64,000 nucleotides of DNA from Ischnura elegans (Eukaryota > Arthropoda > Insecta > Odonata > Coenagrionidae): assembly GCF_921293095.1 (NCBI RefSeq), contig NC_060248.1, forward strand, positions 10,806,744-10,870,743. Reading direction: 5' to 3'. Made by a program: the position numbers and the translations under genes. Position 1 is the stretch's first letter, and every line of letters starts with the position of its first letter. The notes under the pieces are model-generated. The model was not told the origin of the DNA and did not search any database. It saw only the letters and a program-made list of their open reading frames with translations. This document shows positions 1 through 10,039 of this stretch, in pieces.

Positions 1-210
1 TGGTGAGAGGCAACTTTTAGATGAGATGCGTAGGAGACAGAAGGCTTAGATGGAGCGAGTACTTAGCGGGGAGGGGGGGTTGAAAACGTTGTTAGAGAGT
101 AGAATGTTAGGTAAACGAGGGAGGGGAAGGAAGAGAATAGGATTTTTAGAAAGAATGAAAGGGAGTCGGCCTCGGACATTGTGGAGCAGAGCCTCTGTAA
201 TTTAGGAAAT
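1..210 (+). mobile_element. RTE-type LINE C-terminal fragment (decayed)
   Basis: Reading from base 2 gives a basic stretch with GERQLLDEMRRRQKA, one stop, then MERVLSGEGGLKTLLE and GKRGRGRKRIGF. This is the region after the reverse transcriptase domain in RTE-type LINEs. It matches closely the translation at 45091-45312 and, on the other strand, 23780-23995. It is cut by the window edge, carries an internal stop and cannot be functional. The assignment to an RTE-like clade comes from the recurring motif pattern, not from a database search. Confidence 0.65.
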
Positions 211-776
211 TTTCCAATGATTTCAATGCAAATGTTCTAAAGCAGTCAATAATTTTTTTTTACATTCATTACTTGCGCATTTCAGATATTTATATAATTT
301 TAAAAGAAAAATACTGACGTATCCTAGTGCCAATTCTATCACGTGTTTTACAGGTTAATTAAGGTTTGAATGTCAGAGTAAAACTTTGAATCAATTTATT
401 ATTTCTTTCTAATTATTGTTTCTCATCTATGAAATTTCCCTAAGAATAGGCAAAAGGACAAGCACCCTTGCCACGTCCTCGGAGAGATTAAAGGACCAAC
501 TCCTCCTCAATGAGAGCCTAGTCAATCGAAAAACCTGCTTCGAAAATATTATTTCCTATTTTAATTGACTTTTTATCCATTTATTAAATGTATATTGCTA
601 CAAGTAGGATATAGCCTGGTGGTAATACGATAATTAAAATAAACGAATTAAAAGCCTACCAACCTATAAGAACAAGGTAAAAGAGCAGAAAAACCACCTA
701 TAGGAATATAATATAATTAAAAAATAAAATTTGAACATAATAAGCTAATTTCCAACGCATCCTTATGAACCACAAT
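211..776. other. AT-rich DNA, nothing recognised
   Basis: I see no ORF, repeat arm or RNA-like motif here that I can support. Confidence 0.5.
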
Positions 777-1025
777 GGCATCAACCAAAACTCAAAGAAC
801 ACTTACTCTTGAACATTTTAATAATTGCGGGGAATATCTAAAATAAATTTCTTCAGGTAGGTCACTCCACTCCTTTACTCCTCTATGCAGGAAGAATTAC
901 TTCAAAACGTCCATTTTCTTCTTCTTGAAATTTATTTTGAACTTGTGATCGTGCCTTCCTACGTATCAAAGTGAGTAAATCTTTTGACCTTCCTGGCCCG
1001 CTCTTATATAAATACTTTTTGAATC
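777..1025 (-). mobile_element. CR1-like LINE C-terminal fragment
   Basis: Read on the minus strand, one frame gives HDHKFKINFKKKKMDVLK, a stop, then FFLHRGVKEWSDLPEEI. CR1/L2-type LINEs end in a conserved block of this kind: a basic stretch, then F-x-x-R-V, then W-N-S-L-P. It has two in-frame stops and no upstream reverse transcriptase, so it is a short 5'-truncated relic. I rely on motif recognition only. Confidence 0.5.
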
Positions 1026-1101
1026 CCACGTAAAAAATTTAGTACATTCACTGCTAACCTTCATTTCAACCAATAAACAGCTCCATCCAATTCTGTTTGA
1101 A

Positions 1102-1279
1102 ATTGGAAATAAAGGAATAAAACTTTGTAAGGTTCGCTATTATTTTAATACGGGAACGACCCGGATTTTTTAACGTGGTTACATCGTAGATCGTAGATGT
1201 ATCCACGTTACGAAACCGGGGTCGTGCCCATATTAAAATAATAGTGAACCTTACAAAGTTTTATTTCTTTATTTCCAAT
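1102..1279. mobile_element. Hairpin element with ACGACCCGG core
   Basis: The arms 1102-1175 and about 1207-1279 are near-perfect inverted copies around a short loop rich in ATCGTAGAT. Both inner arms contain a variant of the core also found in the hairpins at 17.8 kb and 34.15 kb (CGACCCGGGTTTC there). The outer arms differ in sequence from those copies. I did not find a clear target duplication. It codes for nothing visible. Confidence 0.7.
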
Positions 1280-3445
1280 ATGGAGAGGTTTCACAAAGTA
1301 AAGCCTGAGGTTATCAGTTATATTTCGTTTAAAATGACGACCAAAAGCTTGATTGGACATACCAGATTTTTCTTAGTTTATTCAAACCAACGGACGAAAA
1401 AAGAAGAAACGGAGGAGGGCGTTTGCGAAATTCTTAACGAGTAAACTTTGTCTCTTCATTTTCGCCCATGAAATCCTGGCAGCGAAATAGGAAGAGATTC
1501 TGCTTCCCTTTTCATCCGAGGTCTTTCCCTCGCAAGGGACGGGAGGAAGAGGCAACGGTGTCAAAAGATGAGTTAATTTACGGGAGAGGGGAACGACGCA
1601 AGAATAAAAAAAACTGCATCGGACGGCAGATTGAGGAGGGTGAATCTCGGTTAAGGAGGGAAGAAAAAATTTCAATTCCGGAAGAAGATGAACCACGATC
1701 CCGCAATGAACTGCAAAAAGGGAGTCATCAGAAAATCCTAGCAAAACTCCAAACCCCCGAAAACATGGCAAAAAGACCAAAACCACAATAGAAAAATCTT
1801 GTGTTTTCCAGCAAATCGACAGATAAAGGTTTTCTCGGGTTTTCGGCCGGTTGTGTGTGTTCATTTTCTCCAACGTTTCGAGGTGCGACAAGTTCCTCGT
1901 CAACAGGGAATGATGCCAGTGGCATGACCAGTCATTGACCGCGGCCTGCCTTTATACTTGTATATCAGTTGTAGTCTCTTCCCATTGATAGTCAGAGCAA
2001 AAATTAATTTGCTATGGTTTGCTACATATAAATCATAGCCGAGACGGTGAACCATTTGCAGAAGATTTCAGTAAATATAGAAGGACAATGGCCAAGTATA
2101 AGGGATTAATTGACCAGAAGAAAGCAAATATATTGGCATTCAGAAAAAAAGACGGGACTGGAATTAAAAAAGTCAGCATATTTAAATAAGAAGTTACAAT
2201 TTGCATTTTTTCAACGTATAGTTGTAGAATACATGGATTTATACGAACGTAGAGAATAAAACATCAGCCGGAAAATTACATCTTATTAGCTTCTTTTATC
2301 TTATATGGGGTAGGGTATACCTGAAAGATTTTAAGGGCAAATATATACTTAATTTTGCACTGGAAACTCATGCTTATAAACCTTCGCATGAATCTTTAAT
2401 CCGTCGCCCGAGATGAGAGTTGTCCATTTTCCTCCAATTTTTCAACAGCTTCTCTACCCATTGAATGCCTCTGTACTTTGCTTTCCACATTTCCGTTTTG
2501 CTCTTATACTGAGCAGCTGTATTTTCTTATCCCCGTCTCTACCTCCCACGTTTATCCTCTCCCAGTTTGTTTGCGGCCGCCCACAGCTTTCGACCTTCCC
2601 AGAAACCCCTGTGGGTATCCCTTCTCTTATTTACTCGTTGTATATCCCTTTCATTTCGCCTTTGACGCAGGCTATCATCTGCTGTAACGTCGTTAGCGTT
2701 TTATAATTCGGGCTTACTTCTTCTGAAACCATTCTGGGAACCAAACTTCGAGATAATTATCGCAGTTTCCTTCATAATTGACGTATTTGATTTTATTGCT
2801 ACCATATGACTTCTTCAATGAAAAACGGCGGAAAGGAAAGTGACGTATCTTTACCGAGCCACCTGCTAGGACACGATAAAGGGCGAAAATTCCACTCCAC
2901 GGGAATATTCCTCAAAAGCTGACAAATCTTCGCATAGGAAGCAGATACTTGGGTAGTCAAAATGGCAGGACAACTGCCCTGAATTTCGAAGGCCAGTGTT
3001 TGTATCTAAGTCAAGGAAAATGGCTTTCTCTACGTGAAATTTTTTCACCCCGTGCCTCATGAGAAACCCAAGGTAAAATTCTGGCGCTATCACGTAAATA
3101 TACAATTTCGTGGTGGAGAAAAATTTTGCGAGGGGTGTAGTTAATTCATATGGTGCGGAAATGTGAATATTCCGTTATTTGAGTGTTGAAAAGCTGCATT
3201 TGCTTGAGGAATGTGAATTGAGCTGGATAAAGAAGATCGATAAACAAAGAAACTGAAAGCTCTACGTGAAGTTAAAGCTCTTGGTAGGAGAAGAAAAAAA
3301 ACTCGTTTGATGCAGGAATGGTATGGTTTAAATGTGGTGTGCGTAAGAATGAGATGCTAATTAATGAATAGGTCTTTAAATTCTATGGAATTTTTCAAGA
3401 GAAATAAGTTATTCATCACAAACACATGTTTCAATTATTATCATA
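1280..3445. other. No supported gene; overlapping chance ORFs
   Basis: ORFs of up to 173 codons occur on both strands over 1380-1925 and overlap one another. They have no recognisable domain and look compositional. The stretch 2405-2710 is pyrimidine-rich on the plus strand and might be an old LINE remnant in minus orientation, but I could not identify a domain. Confidence 0.4.
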
Positions 3446-3450
3446 TAGTG

Positions 3451-4270
3451 CAAAGGTACATATGGAAGAGTCCAAGGGATCAGTGGCGCAGCGAGGGTGG
3501 GTTTTTGGGGGTTAAACCCCCCCCCCCCCCCCCCAGAGCTCAGAGAAATTTTAAAGTTTAATCCATTTTACTTAATTGAATTGATATTACTAATAGAACA
3601 GTGTAAGGATTAATAAAATATCCCTCAGAAAGATCCTGGTGGATATTCCATACCCCCTCACACCCCGGTATTAGTTGCACCCAAACCCCCCCCCCCCCCC
3701 CCCCCAACCTTAATTCCTAGCTGCGCCCCTGCAAGGGATACTAGGAGATATCAGATAGACTACATCATGGTAAGACTGAGGTTTACGAATAAAATCTCAC
3801 GCAGATTCCCTGCGGTGTATACGGGTTCAGATCACAATCTAGTTGTTATATAATGCAACGTAAGTCACAAAGGTAACGTCAAAGGTAAGGTCAAAAAGTC
3901 ACAAAACAAAAGGACGTGGAAAAACATAGAGGCGAGTGAATGGAATGGAAGGGGACCGTGAAGACCCAGAACTAGTGGAAAATAGAATCCGGGAGATGGA
4001 GAAAAGGCAGATCGTAGAGGAACGGTGGGATAAGATTAAACCAGAAAATTCAAATGGGCAGTGGAATAACAGATAAATATTGGATAACGGAGGAAATGGC
4101 AAAAGAAATGGAGAAGAGAAGGAAGAGGAAAACCGTGGACGGAGAGAAAAAGGATATAGGGCAATAAATAGTCGATTACGGCGAGAGATCAGGAGGTGGA
4201 GTGTTGCTTGATGGTAAAACAAAGTAAAGAAATGGAAAAGTTTCAGAAGGAAAGAAGAAAAACTCATAAT
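3451..4270 (+). mobile_element. RTE-type LINE endonuclease/linker fragment, split by a MITE
   Basis: Before the MITE the frame reads QRYIWKSPRD. After it, it continues TRRYQIDYIMVRLRF and then TGSDHNLVV, the C-terminal end of an APE-type endonuclease with the SDH signature. The following segment (about 4080-4190) reads ITEEMAKEMEKRRKRK, the charged linker before the reverse transcriptase. Removing the MITE at 3481-3731 and one copy of its target duplication restores the frame exactly, so the LINE was there first. Several frameshifts and stops follow, and the copy is dead. Confidence 0.75.
3473..3739. mobile_element. hAT-like MITE with 8-bp target duplication
   Basis: The element is 3481-3731 (251 bp). 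Its ends CAGTGGCGCAGCGAGG and, reverse-complemented, CAGGGGCGCAGCTAGG match at 14 of 16 positions. It is flanked by the direct repeat CAAGGGAT at 3473-3480 and 3732-3739. An 8-bp duplication with CAG-starting TIRs is the hAT signature. Two long C runs (3517-3534 and 3686-3705) lie inside. There is no transposase ORF, so it is non-autonomous. Confidence 0.88.
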
Positions 4271-5240
4271 GCATATACTAGGGATAATTTATAAATGATA
4301 AGTAATAATATATAATTTAGAAATAATAGAAGCCGCAAATACGGATACGTCCACAAAAGTTCGTTGGTCGGTTTATGAACAGAACGGAAACGGGGAGGGC
4401 TAAGTAGAAAGGCTTCAAATGGGGCGCGATGAGGAGGAGAGGCAAAGGGGGAAGGAGACTTTTGAGGACGGCAAATTGAGGGTTGGGCCGCGCTTATTAA
4501 TTAAGAGAGCGGAGAAGTTGGGGAGTGGAGCGGAAATCCCTCCTCGCATGTTCTCCGTCTCCACGGACCCACTGGACATCCGCAGCGCCATGGCAACATG
4601 CAACCCCTATCTCCTTAATCCCCCAATTCTCAGCAAAGCCTGCAGATCCGAGGATGAGAACGTTACTTTTTTATTCACATTTTTATGAGAAAATCTAAAA
4701 TACTTAAAACCAAAAAAATGAGGAGAGGTAAAAAAAAAGTATAGGTCATGTCATGGTAAAAGTCATGACTAAAGTGAACGGATATCCTGGCGATCACATA
4801 ATACAAAGACCGGCAAAATATCGGACAATTAAATGAAAATCCAAAATTAAAGTTATGAAATCAACTTAATTTTTTCCTTTTTCCACCGCTGGATTTCATA
4901 TGGCCTAGTAGTCATTTTCTCGGTGAAAGTTTTTGGAGAACTAACGAAACACTCTGGTATTCCCAGTTGCTATACTCAATTTTAAATTTCTAGTTAGCTT
5001 CCAATATCAATGTGTATTCTTCTTACAGAATTACAAGTAACATTGTCATCTCAAATAATTCACAAAATATTGTTTTTTATCTTCAACAATTATTACCCTC
5101 TATGCAATGAAGCACTCTGATTACTCAGAACAACTTTGATTACAAATTACATGAAGAAACAAAATTCCTGCGTTGGCTTCAGTATTTTTTTCACTTTACA
5201 AGGAAGAAAACTTCATTAATTCATTTTGTGTGGAGTCAGT
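4271..5240. other. No supported feature
   Basis: A GC-richer patch lies at 4385-4640 and the rest is AT-rich. The overlapping 62- and 89-codon ORFs in the GC patch have no recognisable content. Confidence 0.4.
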
Positions 5241-5627
5241 AGGCTATACTTGGGACAGATTTTAAGTTCTAGCGTAAATAAAAAGACTGCAGGAAATGAC
5301 CACAAACTGTAACTGCTGATTTAAACTCTTAAGAGCGCTTGAAATTTGAAAAAAAGTTATTTTTAACCCACCATTATTTTTAGTTTATTTATATTTTTTG
5401 TGTTGTCCCAAGTTAGGGATACCCTACTCTTACTTGGGACAACTTTGTTTTCTAATGCCTGTAGAGGTTCAATATTATAATTCCCTTTCTTGGGACACTG
5501 TAGAAGGTTAATTATTTGCATGAACGAAATAATTTTAATTAATAGTTATTTGCTAATAATAATTTAACAGGAATGATTCAGGGGAAAAATTTAATACGAT
5601 TTTTTTTGCTCCTTTAACATGATCTAA

Positions 5628-5856
5628 CATTAAGAAACATTGATGCGTAGTTTTCCGCGGCGTTGTCTAGATGATGCCTCCATGTTTCTGGGTTTCACCG
5701 CGTGGATTTTCTTTATGACGACAGTTTCTCCGGTATTCCAACTGCCGTCTTCAGGTCGACCTGAAGTCGCCGGTTGGCATACCGGAGAAACAGTCGTCAC
5801 AAAGAAAATCCACGCGGTGAAACCCAGAAACATGGAGGCATCATTAAGAAACATTG
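5628..5856 (-). mobile_element. Hairpin retroposon-like element, 15-bp target duplication
   Basis: The element is 5643-5841. It is flanked by exact direct copies of CATTAAGAAACATTG at 5628-5642 and 5842-5856. Its arms (about 5675-5757 and 5758-5841) are inverted around GTCGAC. A non-palindromic extension lies at the left (5643-5674); reverse-complemented it contains GCGGAAAACT, resembling the GGGAAAACCT tail of the copies at 25.5 and 52.9 kb. That sets the orientation as minus. A target duplication of this length fits target-primed retroposition better than cut-and-paste. Non-coding. Confidence 0.82.
5717..5757 (-). ncRNA. Hammerhead-ribozyme-like motif (unproven)
   Basis: Read on the minus strand: GAC, CTGAAGA (fits CUGANGA), an imperfect stem-II hairpin with CGG and CCG, GAAA, CTGTC (stem III plus cleavage triplet GUC), then GTC. 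The outer GAC and GTC can pair as a 3-bp stem I. Two extra bases (GA) precede GAAA, so stem II is not canonical. The mirror arm has CTGAAGT, which breaks the core. Activity is not shown. Confidence 0.35.
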
Positions 5857-6019
5857 TTTAAAGCACTGAATCCAAGCTGAAAAATAACAAAATCCCCTCT
5901 TGTCCCAAGTTCCGTCCCTGTCCCAAGTATGGGCAACTGACTGTACATTAAAACTTGATTGAACGACACATAAAGGCCTAATAGCCGGAAGGATTTTGAG
6001 GTTTTCTTCGTCGTTACTG

Positions 6020-6260
6020 CTCGTAGCATTACAATAGGTGCCGTAAGCTCTAATATTCCTCTACATTAGGAAATGACCGGGAAAATTGGACGCTTTGGTC
6101 AACTCGCTCGCTGACTGACCCGACCACAGTAAACAAACGCGAATGAATCATAGGAGAAGGGGCAAGTGATGTGATTTCTCCACTCCAATCCCAATTCAGA
6201 TGGGATCGGGAACTGAAACTGGATGTCCAGTCCCCTGACGACGTTCCAAGGAAGAGGGAA
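6020..6260 (+). repeat. Dispersed repeat, copy 1 of a local pair
   Basis: It shares an ordered set of blocks with 6900-7120: a CGTAG-TATTACAA-like start, a GACC-then-CAGTAAACAAACGCGAAT block, then GTGATGT and CTCC-CCAATC blocks. The copies are diverged but collinear and in the same orientation. No coding capacity is recognised. Confidence 0.6.
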
Positions 6261-6899
6261 AAAATGTTGAACATTTCAAGTTTATCCTACGCAGCAGTGA
6301 AACCGCAAATGGCTTATACTATTCTAGGAAATGGGATAACGTGGGTGGCGTCGGTCTTCCACAGAGAGATTAGTAAGGTTCAGCGATTACTACAATTTTT
6401 GGATATTTATAATGAAGTCAATGGTGTGTGGAACAAAAGCCGAATTTGTCATTTAATTTAATGAAAGCCAAACTTCGTATAAGTTATTTAATTTTCGTTA
6501 TGAGATTGAGAAAATAGCTGAAACCAATACGAGAAGATAGAATTTAAGATCAGAAACTATATTTACTCTAATGTACGAAACTATTGTGCCATTTCGGATC
6601 GGCAGTTTTTTTCTTAAAGTGCCTTTTTGAATTTGAGATGGTTTCGTGCCCTTTCGTAACCTCCCATTTTGTTCCTATTAGAATTCGTACTTTAAAGTAG
6701 ATTCGGTCCGAAACTTTTGAATTTCGTACTTTAAAGTATTTATTTTTCATACCGGATCACATCGCTGATACTATCATATCGAATCGCTGCTAATTCGAAA
6801 AAAAAACAAAAATCAGTCGGCATTCATATACATTCACGACGCATAAAAATTCCCCAAGATTCAACCCAAAGTATTATTTTTTTAATTTATTTTTTTTGC

Positions 6900-7120
6900 T
6901 TAGACTACGCGTAGTATTACAACGGGTTCCTTGCGCTCGTATTTTCCATTGCATTGGATAACAGCCGTGGAAAAATAGGGCTCGTGGTCACCGCGTTCGT
7001 GACCCAACCGCAGTAAACAAACGCGAATGTTTCAATCCTCCGAGGAAAAGTGGCATGTGATGTAAACTCGCCTCTCCAATCGCGACAGCCAGCGCATCCG
7101 GATACGAAGGTACTATACGT
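6900..7120 (+). repeat. Dispersed repeat, copy 2 of a local pair
   Basis: Partner of 6020-6260, with the best-conserved block CAGTAAACAAACGCGAAT. A small hairpin made of CACAAATGCA and its complement lies just downstream, near 7187-7211. Confidence 0.6.
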
Positions 7121-7211
7121 ATAGGCTCGGTCCGTGCGGTCTTCCGCCAATGTGCCCACGAACCCACCGCATTATGCACGAGCAGACACAAATGCACTGC
7201 ATTTGTGCGCA

Positions 7212-8455
7212 CACAATTCCCCTGCCAACGGACATCGCACGTTCTCTTTCTGCGTTGCGAATGGTGACGGAGCACTTGGTCGAGTGAAGATGTCGGGGAG
7301 AAGGTAAACTAATATACTGCAGAACGCATCGGAAAACGCGATCCCATTTTGATATTGTAATTGAATTTCTGCGCAAGTTTTCAACGCCGACACATGTTCA
7401 GAATCCACTACGTAATAGGCAGTTGAGGATCATTGATATAATCTTCACGGGCTCTACAGCGGTAGAGCAAATATTGCATGAAATGTTTTCCCCATAATAC
7501 TGGAAGCGTTTTCGTACATGTGATCAAACCATATCTTCTATAAGTATAATAATCTCCTTTCATACACAAAGGTATAATACGTGGTTTAGTTTCTTGTAGA
7601 AGGATAACTGCCAGCTAAAATTAATTATAAGTTAATATTTTGTTCAAAATTCCATATTGTAACTTCATTTAGTTGCCATCAAGAACCATTAATGCCATTC
7701 AACAAAACACTTATGGCTTGGAAACAATATGCTCTATGCTCGTTGTCATTAAAACTTGGAATAATTAGCAGTTAATAATCGACGAAGAATTCGCAAATGT
7801 TGATGAGTCAATTCGTAATTAATTCAATAACTATACTGATAAACTTCAACACATCAAAACTACCACTAGCAAAAAATGTATTTTCCATTCTTGACGTTTT
7901 ATGATTTCTTTACATATTTTATGATGAACAGAAATAGGAAATCTAAGTCTATTAATTAGAAAGAGCAAGCTCATTTTGGGAAAACATTTAAATACGAGAA
8001 TTATCATTTTTTTAGAAAATAATAGAATAAGTCATGTTCAAGTCACTGTTTTAGTACAGTATGTGTGAAACTTCCGTTCCACCCTCACCGAACTAAAGCG
8101 TCATAGTAAGGAGCTTTACCAGTAGCAAAAAAAATTGCCAGACTGAGAGCTCTTAAAAGTACTTGAAGAGAGCTCTAACCGGTGAAGTACTCAGGCAACA
8201 CGTCAACCCTCGCATCCCGACGCATGTACGTGTTTCTTTACGCCTTCCGGAACGTAACCTACTTCCGTCTCATGGCACCTTAATGTTTTAGTCCACACCC
8301 CTTCACAAGATCAAGTTGCACGTTGACGCCGTACTTACACTCTAAAACATCAAAGAGGATAAAGAGTGGTAAAGAGTGTCCTGACGTCAGTCACTTTCGC
8401 GTTGACAGGGGAAATTCAAACTATCTTTATGGAATACACTCCATGCTGTAAGCGA
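7212..8455. other. No supported feature
   Basis: AT-rich sequence with no ORF or repeat that I can identify. Confidence 0.4.
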
Positions 8456-8462
8456 AGAACTC

Positions 8463-10036
8463 GGGTCTTCCCGGGATTTCCACCGGTTTAACTAGTAGTA
8501 TATCATCAGCTTTTCAATGGACGACTCATCCATTGCCATGATGGCGAATGAATCATTTTCAGAGAAATAAAAATATTTGGGATGTGCGAGTAGTGCTTTT
8601 TGATTTCGAGTCGAGTTCAAAATTGCTCGCGAGTTTCGAGTCGAGTAGAGTTTGGTCATTTCTGGATCTGGCAATATGAAAATGCATGCACCAACTTATT
8701 CCCAATTTTCGATTCCCCTTGAGAATTTGCTATTCTGTATGCTTAGCTTGCTGTAAAAAGGAAAAGATATTGAGGGATGTTGATGGTAATGGTGTCAGAA
8801 TTAGGAGATGAATTAAAAATTAATGTGTCTTAAACAGTTGCATAATTATAATTCAAATGAACTAACCTCAAGTAATATGTTGTCAATTTAATTAGTAAAT
8901 GCATCCAAACTGCTAGAAAGAGCCGTGAATAAAAGCATTTACACCACTTTAATAGATATTATATACGTAAATGAATCATGTAATATTTGATCTTTTTAAA
9001 CTCTCATGTAGAAGTCAATTGTTCTACATGATTGGGTAGCAGGTTTTAATGTCTCCATGTTACAGTATTACTGCCTGCAGAAAATTATCTTTCGCTACTC
9101 GTATGGCTGGACAACTATTTTCTTGACAAAACTGCTATACATTTGAGACCTCTAAGAATTTTAATTAAAAATTATGTCAACGATTTTTAAGGATCTTGAA
9201 TCTTCATGGAATTCAATTGGACGATGCGAACGAACTATAGAACTTAGCTTTAGCCATATGGACCAAAATTATTTTTCTTAGATTCTCACTTTGTTTAGTC
9301 GCAGACGTAAGTAATATTCAAATAGGCAAAAAGATGGCACTATTTGTGACGTCTAACAGGGAAAAACCGTCATTGTCCGCTGAAGCCGAAAAGCTGCATG
9401 TTAATTCCTAGAAATCTAAGCATTAAATCTGAGCATTTTTACGCAGTGAAGTTGTTCGCCGGGAAAAAACCGAAAATTATATTACAATTTTTACGCATTC
9501 TCCCAGCGTTAAGAAAGTGGGGTAGGGTATAAAAGTATCGCACACTAAAGTATGAGTGATGCTGAGGTTAACTCCGATTACTCAGAATACGCCGCGGGGT
9601 CGGAAGACAGTCGGCCGCCGCGGCTGACGGGAAGGTTTTTGACGCCGACTTCGACTACTGACGGCTAAATATACTGCAAGCTGAAACTTCAGGCTTATGG
9701 TATTAGAACGGCTAATTGACTTTAAAAACGATACTATTTCGTGGATTTCATGATAGCGCGACCTGTCGGCAGATTTCTGATCTCACTGGCCTCGACAGCT
9801 CTGTAACAAAAAATACTAGACTCGGCATTCGTAACACTACTCGAAACACTCGAGTCGAATACCAACTACTCAAGTTGACTCGAATTTTCGAGTACTCGCA
9901 AATTCCCAAAAAAAATAATAAAATTCAAGAAGGACCTAAATTAATCACTCACCCTGTTGACGATAGACGATTCATCTACTGAAACGTCGGTCATGTACAA
10001 CGAATTAAATCGTCGGAAATCCCAGAAAAGACGCAA
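8463..10036. mobile_element. Large, loose inverted repeat with hairpin-family ends
   Basis: The left end (8463-8530) reverse-complemented aligns with 9970-10036: both carry a GAAA site followed by AAT/CGG-GGAAATCCC blocks, as in the hairpins at 25.5 and 52.9 kb. Further in, GAGTCGAGT-type motifs occur at 8600-8650 and in inverse at 9790-9900. The 1-kb interior is AT-rich and has no recognised gene. It may be two inverted insertions of one family rather than a single element. Confidence 0.45.
9951..9991 (+). ncRNA. Hammerhead-like motif, degenerate copy
   Basis: ACC, CTGTTGA (one mismatch to CUGANGA), a 20-nt hairpin region, GAAA, then CGTC and GGT. Outer ACC and GGT can pair as stem I. The A-to-T change at position 6 of the core should abolish activity if this ever was a ribozyme. 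Confidence 0.25.
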
Positions 10037-10039
10037 ATG

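Larger units (their letters stand above)
5249..5927. repeat. Cluster of six exact TGTCCCAAG motifs
   Basis: The 9-mer TGTCCCAAG or its complement occurs at 5249-5257(-), 5404-5412(+), 5433-5441(-), 5489-5497(-), 5901-5909(+) and 5919-5927(+). The hairpin element 5643-5841 separates the first four from the last two. The motif faces both ways, so this is not a simple tandem array. Confidence 0.75.

Noticed and set aside
1382..1903. 173-codon minus ORF overlapping a 107-codon plus ORF
   Set aside because: Opposite-strand overlap, no domain, no splice context and no repeat-family match.
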